Made by a program: the position numbers and the translations under genes
Part shown: piece after piece, positions 49,746 through 60,264 of the stretch
Layout of the letters: every line of letters starts with the position of its first letter
How positions within the stretch are numbered: position 1 is the stretch's first letter
Assembly: GCA_030746555.1 (NCBI GenBank)
Contig: JASLMK010000095.1
Span: 1 to 62,416 of the forward strand
Direction of reading: 5' to 3'
DNA from: Planctomycetota bacterium
GTDB taxonomy: Bacteria; Planctomycetota; UBA1135; GCA-002686595
Length of the DNA: 62,416 nucleotides
The notes under the pieces: model-generated
What the model was told of the DNA's origin: nothing
Database searches by the model: none
The model's input: only the letters and a program-made list of their open reading frames with translations

Positions 49746-50645
49746 ATGGCGACCCAAACCCACCAGAGCGAAACGGCGCGCCTGGAGGAGACTCGCATGA
49801 CCCTGGGGGAGCACCTCGAGGAGCTGCGCAGTCGCCTGATCCGCTCCGCCGTGGCCTTCGTGCTGGCCCTGGCCGTGGCCTGGGGATTCCACGAGACCCT
49901 CAGCGACGTCGTGCAGGAGCCCTTGCGCCGGGCGGTGGAATGGCTGAACGCGGACCTGGTCGAGCTGCACGAGGCCGAGGTCCTCGAGGAGGCCACCTCG
50001 CCGGCCCGCTTCTTCCGCACCGGCCTCCCCCAGGACGCGCCCCCCGCCGAGCGCCTCCTGCGGCCGATCCCATCCGACCTGCGTGGAGACGGCGCGGGCT
50101 CGGGCTTCTTCTTCTACCTGCGCGTCTCCCTCTACTTCGCCTTCCTCGGCTCCGCCCCCGTCATCCTCTGGCAGTTGTGGCAGTTCATCGCCGCGGGGCT
50201 GTACAGCTCTGAGAAGCGCGTTGTGCACCGCTACTTCCCCGCCAGCCTGCTGCTCTTCGGAGCCGGGATCGTGTTCGGCTTCTACGTGATGGTGCCCTAC
50301 GGGCAGTACTTCCTGGCGCGCTTCTCCCTCGAGCAGTTCCGCTACGACCCCAAGGTCGACGAGTACTTCCAGTTCATCAAGAGCCTGTGTCTGGCCCTCG
50401 GCCTGGTCTTCCAGCTCCCGATCCTGATGATGGGCCTGGCGCGCATGGGCATCGTGGAGCCGTCGTTCTTCGCCCGCTACCGGGGACACTTCCTGCTCGT
50501 GGCCCTGTTGTTCGCGGCGCTCATGACGCCGCCCGATCCCATCACCCAGATGATGATGGCCGTGCCGATGGTCCTGCTGTACGAGATCGGCTACCGCCTG
50601 TCGGGGATGGGCCGCAGCGCGAGCGAAACGGCCGGCGCGGAGTGA
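49746..50645 (+). CDS. tatC: Sec-independent translocase subunit TatC with enlarged periplasmic loop
   Basis: TatC binds twin-arginine signal peptides and exports folded proteins. The 299-residue protein has the conserved N-terminal HLEELRSRLIRS, six membrane helices, YSSEKRVVHRYFPAS and the C-terminal FFARYRGHFLLVALLFAALMTPPDP. Family members have about 250 residues; the extra ~40 residues are in the first periplasmic loop (about 60-118), rich in Pro, Glu and Arg. Other tat genes are not in the window. cinA overlaps its stop by four bases. Confidence 0.95.
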   Translation: MATQTHQSETARLEETRMTLGEHLEELRSRLIRSAVAFVLALAVAWGFHETLSDVVQEPLRRAVEWLNADLVELHEAEVLEEATSPARFFRTGLPQDAPPAERLLRPIPSDLRGDGAGSGFFFYLRVSLYFAFLGSAPVILWQLWQFIAAGLYSSEKRVVHRYFPASLLLFGAGIVFGFYVMVPYGQYFLARFSLEQFRYDPKVDEYFQFIKSLCLALGLVFQLPILMMGLARMGIVEPSFFARYRGHFLLVALLFAALMTPPDPITQMMMAVPMVLLYEIGYRLSGMGRSASETAGAE

Positions 50646-51898
50646 ACGGCCCCGGCGCGGCGATCGTCGCGGTGGGGGACGAGCTCCTCGACGGAGAGCT
50701 CGCCGACCGCAACAGCGTCTGGCTGGCCGAGCACCTCACGGCTCTCGGCCGGCGCGTCGAACAGGTGCGCCTGGTCGCCGACGACGAGGAGCTCATCGCT
50801 CGCGTCCTGGGCGAGCTTTGCCGCGAGCACCCCCTGGTGATCACGACCGGAGGGCTGGGGCCCACCCTGGACGACGTCACCCGCCACGCCGCATCCCGCG
50901 CGAGCGCTCGCGAGCTCGTCGTCGACCCCGCGGTGCTCACAGCCCTGGAGGCGGCCCACCGGGAGCGGGGCCTGCCGATGCCGGCCTCCAACGAGCGCCA
51001 GGCCCTCTTCCCGCGCGGCGCCCAAGTGCTCCCCAACCCGGTCGGCACGGCGCCGGGCTTCGCCGTGGGAGTGGGGAGTGCATGGCTCTTCGCCCTCCCG
51101 GGGCCGCCATTGGAGATGCGGGCGGTGTTCGAGGGAGCGGTGGCGCCCCGGCTGGCCTCGCTCCCCGGCGGCGGCGCCCAGCGCCATCGCCGGCGCCTGC
51201 ATCTGTTCGGCGTCTCCGAGAGCGAGTTCGCCGACCGCGCGGGGGAGTGGATGCGCCGCGACGCCCGCCCGCGCATGGGGGTGCTGGCCCACGCGGGGAT
51301 CCTGACGGTCAAGGTGGAGGCGCCGGCGGGCGACGACGGCGAGCGGCTCGTGGAGGCCCGCCTGTCGGACCTGCGCTCGCGCTTCGGCTCCCGGGTGTTC
51401 GGCGCGGACGGAGCCGATCTGGCGACGGTGGTCGGCGAGGCCCTGATCGCCGCAGCGCGACCGGTGGCCGTGGCCGAGTCGTGCACCGGGGGCCTGGTGG
51501 CTCGCAAGCTCGTGGCCGTCCCGGGGATCAGCGCCGTGTTCCGGGAGGGCTTCGTGACCTACGCGGACGAGGCGAAGACCGCGCGCCTGGGCGTCGCGCC
51601 CGACCTCCTGCGCGAGCACGGGGCCGTCTCCGCTCCGGTGGCCGAGGCCATGGCGCGCGGCGCCGCCGAGCGCGCCGGGGCGAGACTGGCGGTGGCGACG
51701 ACGGGGATCGCCGGGCCGGGCGGGGGGAGTCCGGCGAAGCCCGTCGGCCTGGTCTGGTTCGCCGTCGCCCGAGACGGTGCGGTGCGTGCCCAGCGGCGGA
51801 CGTTCCCCCCCCGAGGCCGGCGTGTCGTCCAGGAATGGGCCGCTCTGACGGCTCTGGACCTTCTGCGCTCGGCCCTGGAGCAGGGGAGGGACGCGTGA
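50642..51898 (+). CDS. cinA: CinA family protein (nicotinamide-nucleotide amidohydrolase)
   Basis: The 418-residue protein has both CinA domains: the N-terminal MoCF-like domain (VAVGDELLDGELADRN, ITTGGLGPTLDDVT, ALPGPPLEM) and the C-terminal PncC-like deamidase domain (AVAESCTGGLVARKL, VATTGIAGPGGGSPAKPVG). It recycles NMN to nicotinic acid mononucleotide and may also hydrolyse ADP-ribose. GTG 50642 lies in the tatC stop. The last codons contain the tRNA-Gln promoter. Confidence 0.95.
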   Translation: MNGPGAAIVAVGDELLDGELADRNSVWLAEHLTALGRRVEQVRLVADDEELIARVLGELCREHPLVITTGGLGPTLDDVTRHAASRASARELVVDPAVLTALEAAHRERGLPMPASNERQALFPRGAQVLPNPVGTAPGFAVGVGSAWLFALPGPPLEMRAVFEGAVAPRLASLPGGGAQRHRRRLHLFGVSESEFADRAGEWMRRDARPRMGVLAHAGILTVKVEAPAGDDGERLVEARLSDLRSRFGSRVFGADGADLATVVGEALIAAARPVAVAESCTGGLVARKLVAVPGISAVFREGFVTYADEAKTARLGVAPDLLREHGAVSAPVAEAMARGAAERAGARLAVATTGIAGPGGGSPAKPVGLVWFAVARDGAVRAQRRTFPPRGRRVVQEWAALTALDLLRSALEQGRDA

Positions 51899-51922
51899 CT
51901 TTCGACTCGGGATTGCTATCGT
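51895..51922 (+). promoter_or_regulatory. Putative tRNA-Gln promoter overlapping the cinA stop
   Basis: GTGACT, a 16-base spacer and TATCGT lie 15 bases before the tRNA 5' end. Four of six bases match the -35 consensus. The -35 includes the TGA stop of cinA. It would allow expression of the tRNA independent of the upstream operon. Confidence 0.45.
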
Positions 51923-51936
51923 GTGCGGCCCGGCGT

Positions 51937-52011
51937 TACCCCGTGGTGTAATTGGCAACACATCTGGTTTTGGTCCAGACATTTCAGGTTCAAGTCCTGG
52001 CGGGGTAACCA
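51937..52011 (+). tRNA. tRNA-Gln (anticodon TTG), CCA encoded
   Basis: The 75-base sequence folds as a full cloverleaf: acceptor TACCCCG pairs with CGGGGTA, the D stem is GTGT/ACAC, the anticodon stem is TCTGG/CCAGA with loop TTTTGGT (anticodon TTG), and the T arm is TCAGG-TTCAAGT-CCTGG. The discriminator A is followed by an encoded CCA. The 190 bases after it (52012-52201) hold a weak GGGCTC/GAGCCC hairpin at 52076-52096, possibly its terminator, and the ribosome site of the next gene. Confidence 0.97.
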
Positions 52012-52201
52012 ACTCGTTCCTCTGGAACGGCCCGCAGGGTTCGTGCCTCGGCGGGCGAGGATCGCGGCCGGCCCTGGGCTCCGGGGCGGAGAGCCCCGAC
52101 CCTCGGCGGCGGGAAACCCGGAAGACGAGTCCCGGCGCCGCGTCTGTTCCGTCGGCCACTCGCCGGAGCGGCCGCCACCGACCCGAGAAGGGAGTCCCGA
52201 C

Positions 52202-52936
52202 ATGATCCGCCTGTGCTGCGCGCTCTCCTTGCCCCTCTTCGCCCCCGCCGCCGCCGCGGAGGGCCTGCTCCAGCTCTCGTTCCAAGGGGCGATCCACGCC
52301 CAGGGCGGCAGCTCGGTGGAGGTCGAGGTGGGCGTCTGGGACGGCGGCGCGGGTAAGGCCCGGACGATCCCGATGCACCTGCACCTTGCCGAGGGCACGA
52401 CCGCATACGACCTCGCCAGCCTCGTCGGTGCGCGCCTGAGAGCAGGCGGGGCGCGGGTCGTCCTGCCCCAGGAGGGCTCGGTCGGGCGCGAGGCCGTGCA
52501 CGTGTTCATCGAGGGCGCGACCCGTGGGCGCCTGCGCCTGGGCGGCGGGATCTGGGGCACGGCCACCTCCTGCGAAGCGGCCCCCCAAGAGGTGCGGTTC
52601 TTGGCGCCCCTGGTCACCAGGGACACCGCCCAGATCCACATCGGCCTCTCGACCTACCATCCGCACACGAAGAGCCGCGGGCGAAAGGACCTGACCTTCG
52701 AGGCCGAGGCCGCCCTGGGAGCGGCGCGGCTGTCGGAGCTCCTGTGCGCCCTTTCGATCCGTCAGGGCCTGCGCGCCGACCGCCCCGGACCCGAGGGTTG
52801 GCACGCCTCGCGCCTGACCGACGGCTCCATGGTCACCGGCTGCAGCGTGCAGCTGTTGTCGCCGGACGCGGACTGGGGGATCGAGATGGTCCTGGGCGAA
52901 CCGCCGCCCACCGGGGACACCTCCGTGCCGCGCTGA
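52202..52936 (+). CDS. Secreted protein of unknown function
   Basis: The 244-residue protein has a signal peptide (about 1-20, LSLPLFAPAAAAEG). The mature part is mostly beta and loop, with no motif I recognise. One segment (YHPHTKSRGRKDLTFEAEAALGAARL) is basic then helical. Three Cys remain after the signal. AAGGGAG nine bases before ATG 52202 is a good ribosome site. It converges on the giant repeat protein gene; CTGACG and CGTCAG flank the 24-base gap. Confidence 0.7.
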   Translation: MIRLCCALSLPLFAPAAAAEGLLQLSFQGAIHAQGGSSVEVEVGVWDGGAGKARTIPMHLHLAEGTTAYDLASLVGARLRAGGARVVLPQEGSVGREAVHVFIEGATRGRLRLGGGIWGTATSCEAAPQEVRFLAPLVTRDTAQIHIGLSTYHPHTKSRGRKDLTFEAEAALGAARLSELLCALSIRQGLRADRPGPEGWHASRLTDGSMVTGCSVQLLSPDADWGIEMVLGEPPPTGDTSVPR

Positions 52937-52960
52937 CGGCGACGGGGGCACGGCTGGGCG

Positions 52961-55900
52961 TCAGTCCTTGAAGCGCAGGGTGAGCGTGCGTCGCGGGCGA
53001 TTGGTCAGGTTGAGGGGCTTGGAGACCTGCCGGCCGTCGGGGCCCGTGCCCGTCACCCGGTAGCGTCCGGGCGCCAGGGGCCCCGCGCGGTGCACGTTGG
53101 CCGTCATCCCCGCGCCGCCCTCCTTCATGAGGCCGAGGATGTCGGAGAGGCCGAACAGATTCCCGACCTCCCGGCCTTCGGCGTCGACCACGCTGACGGC
53201 GCCGCGCACCGGTCGCCGCTCGCCGTCGACGAGCTGCACCACGAGCAGGGTGCCCTCCTCGACCGTCAGGGAGAGCTGGGCGGCATGCCCGGCCTCGACC
53301 CGCACCGGCTCGCTCTCCTGGCTCGCGAAGCCGCTCGTCTGGCGCGCGCTGGCCGTGTAGACACCGGGCTCGAGGCCCCGGTAGGAACACCGGCCGTGGG
53401 CGTCGGTCGTGAGGGTCGAGATGAGGTCGACCGGCCTCCCCTCGGCGTTGCGCACGAACAGCGTCGCTCCCTCGACGAGATTCCCCGACGTGTCGGTCAC
53501 CGTGGCCTCGATCGCTCCCGGCAGCTCGAGGCGCAGCTCGAGGTCCCGGATCCACTCCCCCTCGCCGACGTGCACCCCGCGCACGAGGCGGCCATGGGCG
53601 GGTTCCCCGCCGAACAGCCCGCCACCGGCCATGCCGCCGACGGCCAGGACGTACTCGCCTGGAGCGAGGCCACGCAGGTCGAAGCGCCCTTCCTCGTCGG
53701 TGCGGACCTCGCCGTGGAAGCGCCCGCCCCAGAACATCCCGGTGTGCGCCGCGCCGCCCGGCAGGAGGGTGACGCGCTCCTCGGGGGCGGGCGAGCCGTC
53801 CGAACCCCGGACGAGACCGCTGATCCGACCGAGGGGTAGCTCGAGGTCGCGCGTGAAGCTGGAGCCTTCGGGAACCTCGACGGTGAACTCCACCGACGAC
53901 TGGCCTCCCAGCGCGCCGCTCATCTGCTGTACGAGCGCCAGGTACGAGCCCGCGCCATCGACCGTGATCGTGTAACGCCCCTCGTCGTCGGTCGTCGCCG
54001 GACGCGTCTTCGAGAGGTCGTCGCCTCCCTCGCGGAAGAAGGTGACGAAGGCGGGGGAGTAGGGCTCGCCGTCGAGGGTCACGCGCCCGCTGACCTCCAC
54101 GGGATCCTGGGCGGGCGTGCCCAGGACCACGTGCGTCTCCTCGCCCTCGCTGATCTCCACCATGGCCGTCTTCAGCTCGGCCACGAGCTTGCCGAGGCTG
54201 TCGGACTCGCCGTCGGCCATCTCGATCATCCGCGAGGCGCGGGGCATGGCGTTGACCTGGTAGTCCCCCGGATCCAGGTTCTCCAGCCGAAAGAGCCCCT
54301 CGGAGTCGGTCGTGGTGAAGCGGATCTCGAACTCACCCATGTGCACGAGTTGGATGGTGGCGCTCGCCGCGGGCCGTTCGTCGTCGCCGATGACTTCGCC
54401 GGTCAGGGTCCCGCCCGCGGTCAAGAAGAGCTCGACCCCTTCTACGTGCTCACGCGGCCGGAGGTCGACGAGTGCGGACACGCTGGTGGCGAAGCCCTCC
54501 GCGCGCCCTTGGACCTCGACCTGGCCGGGGAGCACGCCTTCGAGAGTGAAGGCCCCGTCGCCATCGGTCGTCGCGCTGGGCAGATCCGGCGCACCGGAGA
54601 CCTGGTGCTTCCAGCCGGGTCCCTCGGCGCCGACGAACACCGTTGCGTCGGCGGCGGGGACGCCCTCGGGGGTGTAGACGGTCCCGCTCACCGTTCCCGC
54701 GTGGACGAGCGGGATCACGATCCCCTCGGCGCCCTCTTCCGCGAGGGCGACGGACACCCCTTCGGTCCCCGCGAGGCCGTCGGCGACGGCGTGGAGGACC
54801 CAGTCCCCCCGCTCGAGGCCGCTCAGGAGGAAGGTCCCGTCCTCGCCTTCGAAGCTCCGCTCCTCGCGGGTCTGCTCGACCGGCCCCACGGGCGTCTCGA
54901 AGGTCTTGACGGCGCGCACCTCGAAGGCGGTCACCGGCCGTTCGTCCTCGTCGACGACGCGCCCGGCGATCCCCAGGGGAGCCTCCAACACCAACAGCAG
55001 GTCCTCGCTGCCGGGCCGGACGTGTTCCAGGCGGGCGGACCAGGAACCGTCTTGCGCCTCCCCGTCGCCCGCCGCGGATCCGCCGGCGTCTCGTTCGGAC
55101 GAGGCCCGCAGCTCGAACGGGCCCATCCCCAGGCCGGTGATCGTGAAGCGTCCCTCCTCGTCGCACTCCGCCTTCCCACCCGCTCCGCTGGCGGCGTTGA
55201 GCCCCCCGCCCGAGAAGAGCTGGCTGCGGTCGAAGCGGGCCCTGACGTGAGCTCCGGCCGCGGGCGTGCCGTCGCTCCAGTGGACGAGACCCGCGACCGA
55301 GTTGCCCTCATCGAGCTCGAGCACGAGATCGGCCACCGCTTGTCCCTCGGCGACGGTCAGGAACCGTCGGCCCTCCAGGTAGCCCCGCTTCTCGGCCTGG
55401 ACGGTCAGGTCTCCCGGAGCGACCCCCTCGAGGGAGAACGCCCCGTCAGGCCCGGACTCGGTCTCGCGGGCGCCGTAGCCCTCGGCGCCGATCTGCACGT
55501 CGACGACGGCGTGGACCTCGGCTCCCTGCACCCCTGCCCCCGCCCCGTCCACGACGTGCCCGGCGAGGGTGGCGCCGGCCGTCAGCCGCAGGCCCACCTC
55601 GCGAACCGCTCCCGGCTCGAGGGCGCCGAGATCGATGCGCTGCGGGGCGAAATCGGCGTGGTCCACCACCAACCGCAAGGGACCGCGCACGGAGATCGCC
55701 GGCAGGGTGAAGCGACCGTCGGCCCGGGCGTGGATCGCTCGGCGGTGCCCTCGCTGGAACCGGTCGCGGGAATCCACGGCGGCGGCGGGCACGACCTCGA
55801 GCTCGGCCTGCGTGAGATCGACCTCCGTGCTCCCCTCCGGGGGAGCGATGCTCCCGACGACCGCGGCCCCACAGCGCACGGGGAGGGTGACCGACTCGCT

Positions 55901-56434
55901 CGCTCGGGCGGAGTCCACGGCGACGGACGCCTCGCCGTAGAGGACGAGACCGAGGGCCATCAGGTGCAGGCCCTCTTCGCCCTCTGGCGCCGAGAGCTCG
56001 AACGTCCCGTCGGGGGAGACCGGGGCCGAGGCGCTGACGAGGTCCCGTGCGCGCTCGTCATCCTCCCCACCGAGGGCGGCGACCAGCACGGCCACGGTGG
56101 AGGGCTCGTGCAGGGCGTAGACGGTGAGCTCGGGGTCGCCCCCGCCGCAGGGCCCGTCGCTCTCCACGCGCCCGCGCAGGTGGACCGTGGCGGCGCCGGG
56201 GATGGCGACTGCGTCCTGCGCTTCCCGGTGGCCGCCTCCCGCGGCCGGCTCGCCCTCCGACGGCGCGCGCGGTCCGGCCGCCGCCGGGTCGCCTGCCTGC
56301 GTCACCGCGGAGGTGCCCGTCTCGACGGCACGAGCGCTCCGCTCGGCGGGATCGTCGGAGCCGAGCATCAGCAGGCCGGCGATGCCCAGGGCGAGGACGC
56401 ACAGCAGGGAGAGGATGGTGATCGGGGCCTTCAT
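52961..56434 (-). CDS. Giant protein of carboxypeptidase-regulatory-like (CnaB-like) repeats
   Basis: The 1157-residue protein has an N-terminal membrane segment or signal (about 5-26). It is then built of about nine beta-sandwich repeats, each with a pattern such as G.V.D.DGRPVAGA and DGRFTLPAISV or DEGRYTITVDG. Typical units are GLVHWSDGTPAAGAHVRA and EGRFDLRGLAPGEYVLAV. Such repeats form rigid rods in surface or periplasmic proteins. No protease domain is present. The last ~60 residues end in GRYRVTGTGPDGRQVSKPLNL. It is divergent from the mutase operon. A role in cell-surface architecture is inferred. Confidence 0.8.
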   Translation of the reverse strand: MKAPITILSLLCVLALGIAGLLMLGSDDPAERSARAVETGTSAVTQAGDPAAAGPRAPSEGEPAAGGGHREAQDAVAIPGAATVHLRGRVESDGPCGGGDPELTVYALHEPSTVAVLVAALGGEDDERARDLVSASAPVSPDGTFELSAPEGEEGLHLMALGLVLYGEASVAVDSARASESVTLPVRCGAAVVGSIAPPEGSTEVDLTQAELEVVPAAAVDSRDRFQRGHRRAIHARADGRFTLPAISVRGPLRLVVDHADFAPQRIDLGALEPGAVREVGLRLTAGATLAGHVVDGAGAGVQGAEVHAVVDVQIGAEGYGARETESGPDGAFSLEGVAPGDLTVQAEKRGYLEGRRFLTVAEGQAVADLVLELDEGNSVAGLVHWSDGTPAAGAHVRARFDRSQLFSGGGLNAASGAGGKAECDEEGRFTITGLGMGPFELRASSERDAGGSAAGDGEAQDGSWSARLEHVRPGSEDLLLVLEAPLGIAGRVVDEDERPVTAFEVRAVKTFETPVGPVEQTREERSFEGEDGTFLLSGLERGDWVLHAVADGLAGTEGVSVALAEEGAEGIVIPLVHAGTVSGTVYTPEGVPAADATVFVGAEGPGWKHQVSGAPDLPSATTDGDGAFTLEGVLPGQVEVQGRAEGFATSVSALVDLRPREHVEGVELFLTAGGTLTGEVIGDDERPAASATIQLVHMGEFEIRFTTTDSEGLFRLENLDPGDYQVNAMPRASRMIEMADGESDSLGKLVAELKTAMVEISEGEETHVVLGTPAQDPVEVSGRVTLDGEPYSPAFVTFFREGGDDLSKTRPATTDDEGRYTITVDGAGSYLALVQQMSGALGGQSSVEFTVEVPEGSSFTRDLELPLGRISGLVRGSDGSPAPEERVTLLPGGAAHTGMFWGGRFHGEVRTDEEGRFDLRGLAPGEYVLAVGGMAGGGLFGGEPAHGRLVRGVHVGEGEWIRDLELRLELPGAIEATVTDTSGNLVEGATLFVRNAEGRPVDLISTLTTDAHGRCSYRGLEPGVYTASARQTSGFASQESEPVRVEAGHAAQLSLTVEEGTLLVVQLVDGERRPVRGAVSVVDAEGREVGNLFGLSDILGLMKEGGAGMTANVHRAGPLAPGRYRVTGTGPDGRQVSKPLNLTNRPRRTLTLRFKD

Positions 56435-56583
56435 GGATGCGCTGGGGTTGGGGGGAGGCGGCTACGGGGCCGGCGCATACGCACCGCGGCCGGGAGTATT
56501 CCATCCTGAACGCCCCGACGGGGCGCCCATCTCGCCGTGGGGGAGAGCCGTGGCGCGGGTGGATCGGTGTGGGTTGGCGGGCA

Positions 56584-56589
56584 TAGAAT
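56584..56589 (+). promoter_or_regulatory. Putative -10 box of the methylmalonyl-CoA operon
   Basis: TAGAAT lies 16 bases before ATG 56606, giving at most about a ten-base leader; no ribosome site is visible. The 171-base divergent region 56435-56605 also holds a hairpin CGCCCC-GAC-GGGGCG at 56511-56525. Confidence 0.4.
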
Positions 56590-56605
56590 CCCCGTCGAGC
56601 ACCCC

Positions 56606-58261
<1,656 letters not shown>

Positions 58262-58717
58262 GTGCAGCCCCCCGAGGACATCGCCGGCATGGTCACCGAC
58301 CTGCACCACATCGCCATCGCCGTGCCGAGCATCGCCGCCACCCGCGGGGTCTACGAGCAGGGACTCGGGCTGGCCGCGGGCGAGATCGAGCCCGTCCCAG
58401 AGGAGAAGGTGAACGTCCTGGTGCTCGACGCGGGGGGGCGGCGCATCGAGCTGGTGGAGCCCGCCGCGCCGGATTCGCCGGTCCACGCCTTCCTCGAACG
58501 CCGGGGCGGCGGCCTGCACCACGTCGCCTTCGAGGTGACCGACGTGGACGCGGCCGTCGCGGACCTGCGGGCGGGCGGAGCCCGGATCGCCGGGGACGGG
58601 GCGGGGCCCGGCGCCCACGGGACGCGCATCGCCTTCGTGCACCCCAAGAGCACCGGGGGCGTGCTGATCGAGCTGGTGGAGGACCCGCGGACGAGCGAGA
58701 CGGAGGACGAAGGATGA
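58262..58717 (+). CDS. mce: Methylmalonyl-CoA epimerase
   Basis: The enzyme interconverts (S)- and (R)-methylmalonyl-CoA. The 151-residue protein is a VOC metalloenzyme with [13 protein letters not shown] (first metal His), [32 protein letters not shown] and GVLIELVED (final Glu ligand). GTG 58262 immediately follows the mutase stop; ATG 58289, closer to the core, is an alternative. It shares four bases with the next gene. Confidence 0.93.
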   Translation: MQPPEDIAGMVTDLHHIAIAVPSIAATRGVYEQGLGLAAGEIEPVPEEKVNVLVLDAGGRRIELVEPAAPDSPVHAFLERRGGGLHHVAFEVTDVDAAVADLRAGGARIAGDGAGPGAHGTRIAFVHPKSTGGVLIELVEDPRTSETEDEG

Positions 58718-60264
58718 CGGGCGAGACACCCCTCGAGCGCCTGCAGCGCATGCGCGAGGCCTCCCTGGCGGGGGGCGGCCCCGAGCGCGCCGCCGCCCAG
58801 CACGCCAAGGGGAAGCTCTTGGCGCGGGAGCGCATCGACCTGTTGCTGGACGAGGGGTCCTTCGTCGAGCTCGACCGCTTCGTGACCCACCGTTGCCACG
58901 ACTTCGGCATGGAGGAGAACGCGATCCTCGGTGACGGCGTCGTCTGCGGCCACGGGCGCATCGACGGTCGGGAGGTGTTCCTCTACAGCCAGGACTTCAC
59001 CGTCTTCGGCGGTTCTCTCTCCGAGACCCAGGCGGCCAAGATCTGCAAGGTCATGGACCACGCCGCCAGGGTCGGCGTCCCGGTCATCGGCCTGAACGAC
59101 TCCGGCGGCGCGCGCATCCAGGAGGGCGTGAACAGCCTGGAGGGGTACTCGGAGATCTTCTGGCGCAACACCCGCCTGTCGGGGGTCGTGCCCCAGCTCA
59201 CGGCCATCCTCGGGCCCTGCGCGGGCGGCGCCGTCTACAGCCCGGCGATCACCGACTTCGTCTGCATGGTGGAGGGCACCTCCTACATGCACATCACCGG
59301 CCCCGACGTCGTGAAGGCGGTCACCCACGAGGACGTGGACTCCGAGGCCCTGGGAGGCGCGGCGGTCCACGCCGAGCGCTCCGGCGTGGCCCACTTCACG
59401 ACCCCCGACGGGCGCACCTGCATGGCCCTCCTGCGGCGGCTGTTCTCGTACCTGCCCCTCAACAACGCCGAGGATCCTCCCTTCGTACCCAGCGACGATC
59501 CTCCTGATCGCTGCGAAGCCGAGCTCGACGACCTCGTCCCCGAGGATCCGCTCAAGCCCTACGACATGGGCGGGGTGATCGAGCGCGTCGTGGACCGGGA
59601 CTCGTGGTTCGAGGTCCAGGGCGCCTGGGCCAGGAACCTGATGGTCGGCTTCGCCCGCCTGGGCGGGCACGTGGTCGGCATCGTCGCCAACCAGCCCGCG
59701 GTCCTCGCCGGCTGCCTGGACATCGACGCCTCCGCCAAGGGAGCGCGCTTCGTGCGCTTCTGCGACGCCTTCAACATCCCCATCGTGACCTTCGAGGACG
59801 TCCCCGGCTTCCTTCCGGGGACCGAGCAGGAGTACGGCGGCATCATCCGCCACGGCGCGAAGCTGCTCTACGCCTACTGCGAGGCCACCGTGCCGAAGCT
59901 GACGGTCATCACCCGCAAGGCCTACGGAGGAGCCTACGTCGTGATGGGCTCCAAGCACGTCCGGACGGACCTGAACCTGGCCTGGCCGGGGGCGATGATC
60001 GCCGTCATGGGGGCGGCGGGAGCGGCGAAGATCATCTACCGCCGCGAAATCGCCGGGGCCGCCGAGCCGGCCGCCGCCGAGGCCCTGCACGCCGCCGAGT
60101 ACGAGGAGAAGTTCAACCATCCGTTCCGTGCCGCCGAGCGCGGGTTCGTGGACGACGTCATCGAGGCCTCCCGGACGCGGCCCGCCCTCATCCGCGCCCT
60201 GTCGGTCCTCGCCTCCAAGCGTGCCGACGTCCCCAAGCGCAAGCACGGCAACGTGCCCCTGTGA
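58714..60264 (+). CDS. pccB: Acyl-CoA carboxylase carboxyltransferase subunit (propionyl-CoA carboxylase beta)
   Basis: The subunit moves CO2 from carboxybiotin to propionyl-CoA (or acetyl-CoA). The 516-residue length and motifs fit: [61 protein letters not shown], and in the second half [17 protein letters not shown] and [13 protein letters not shown]. Context with the mutase and epimerase makes propionyl-CoA the likely substrate. Confidence 0.94.
   Translation: MTGETPLERLQRMREASLAGGGPERAAAQHAKGKLLARERIDLLLDEGSFVELDRFVTHRCHDFGMEENAILGDGVVCGHGRIDGREVFLYSQDFTVFGGSLSETQAAKICKVMDHAARVGVPVIGLNDSGGARIQEGVNSLEGYSEIFWRNTRLSGVVPQLTAILGPCAGGAVYSPAITDFVCMVEGTSYMHITGPDVVKAVTHEDVDSEALGGAAVHAERSGVAHFTTPDGRTCMALLRRLFSYLPLNNAEDPPFVPSDDPPDRCEAELDDLVPEDPLKPYDMGGVIERVVDRDSWFEVQGAWARNLMVGFARLGGHVVGIVANQPAVLAGCLDIDASAKGARFVRFCDAFNIPIVTFEDVPGFLPGTEQEYGGIIRHGAKLLYAYCEATVPKLTVITRKAYGGAYVVMGSKHVRTDLNLAWPGAMIAVMGAAGAAKIIYRREIAGAAEPAAAEALHAAEYEEKFNHPFRAAERGFVDDVIEASRTRPALIRALSVLASKRADVPKRKHGNVPL

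Noticed and set aside
52100..52180. Fragments resembling a cobalamin riboswitch (GGAAGAC, GCCACT) after the tRNA
   Set aside because: The motifs are in the wrong order and the surrounding stems are missing; the downstream gene has no B12 link.
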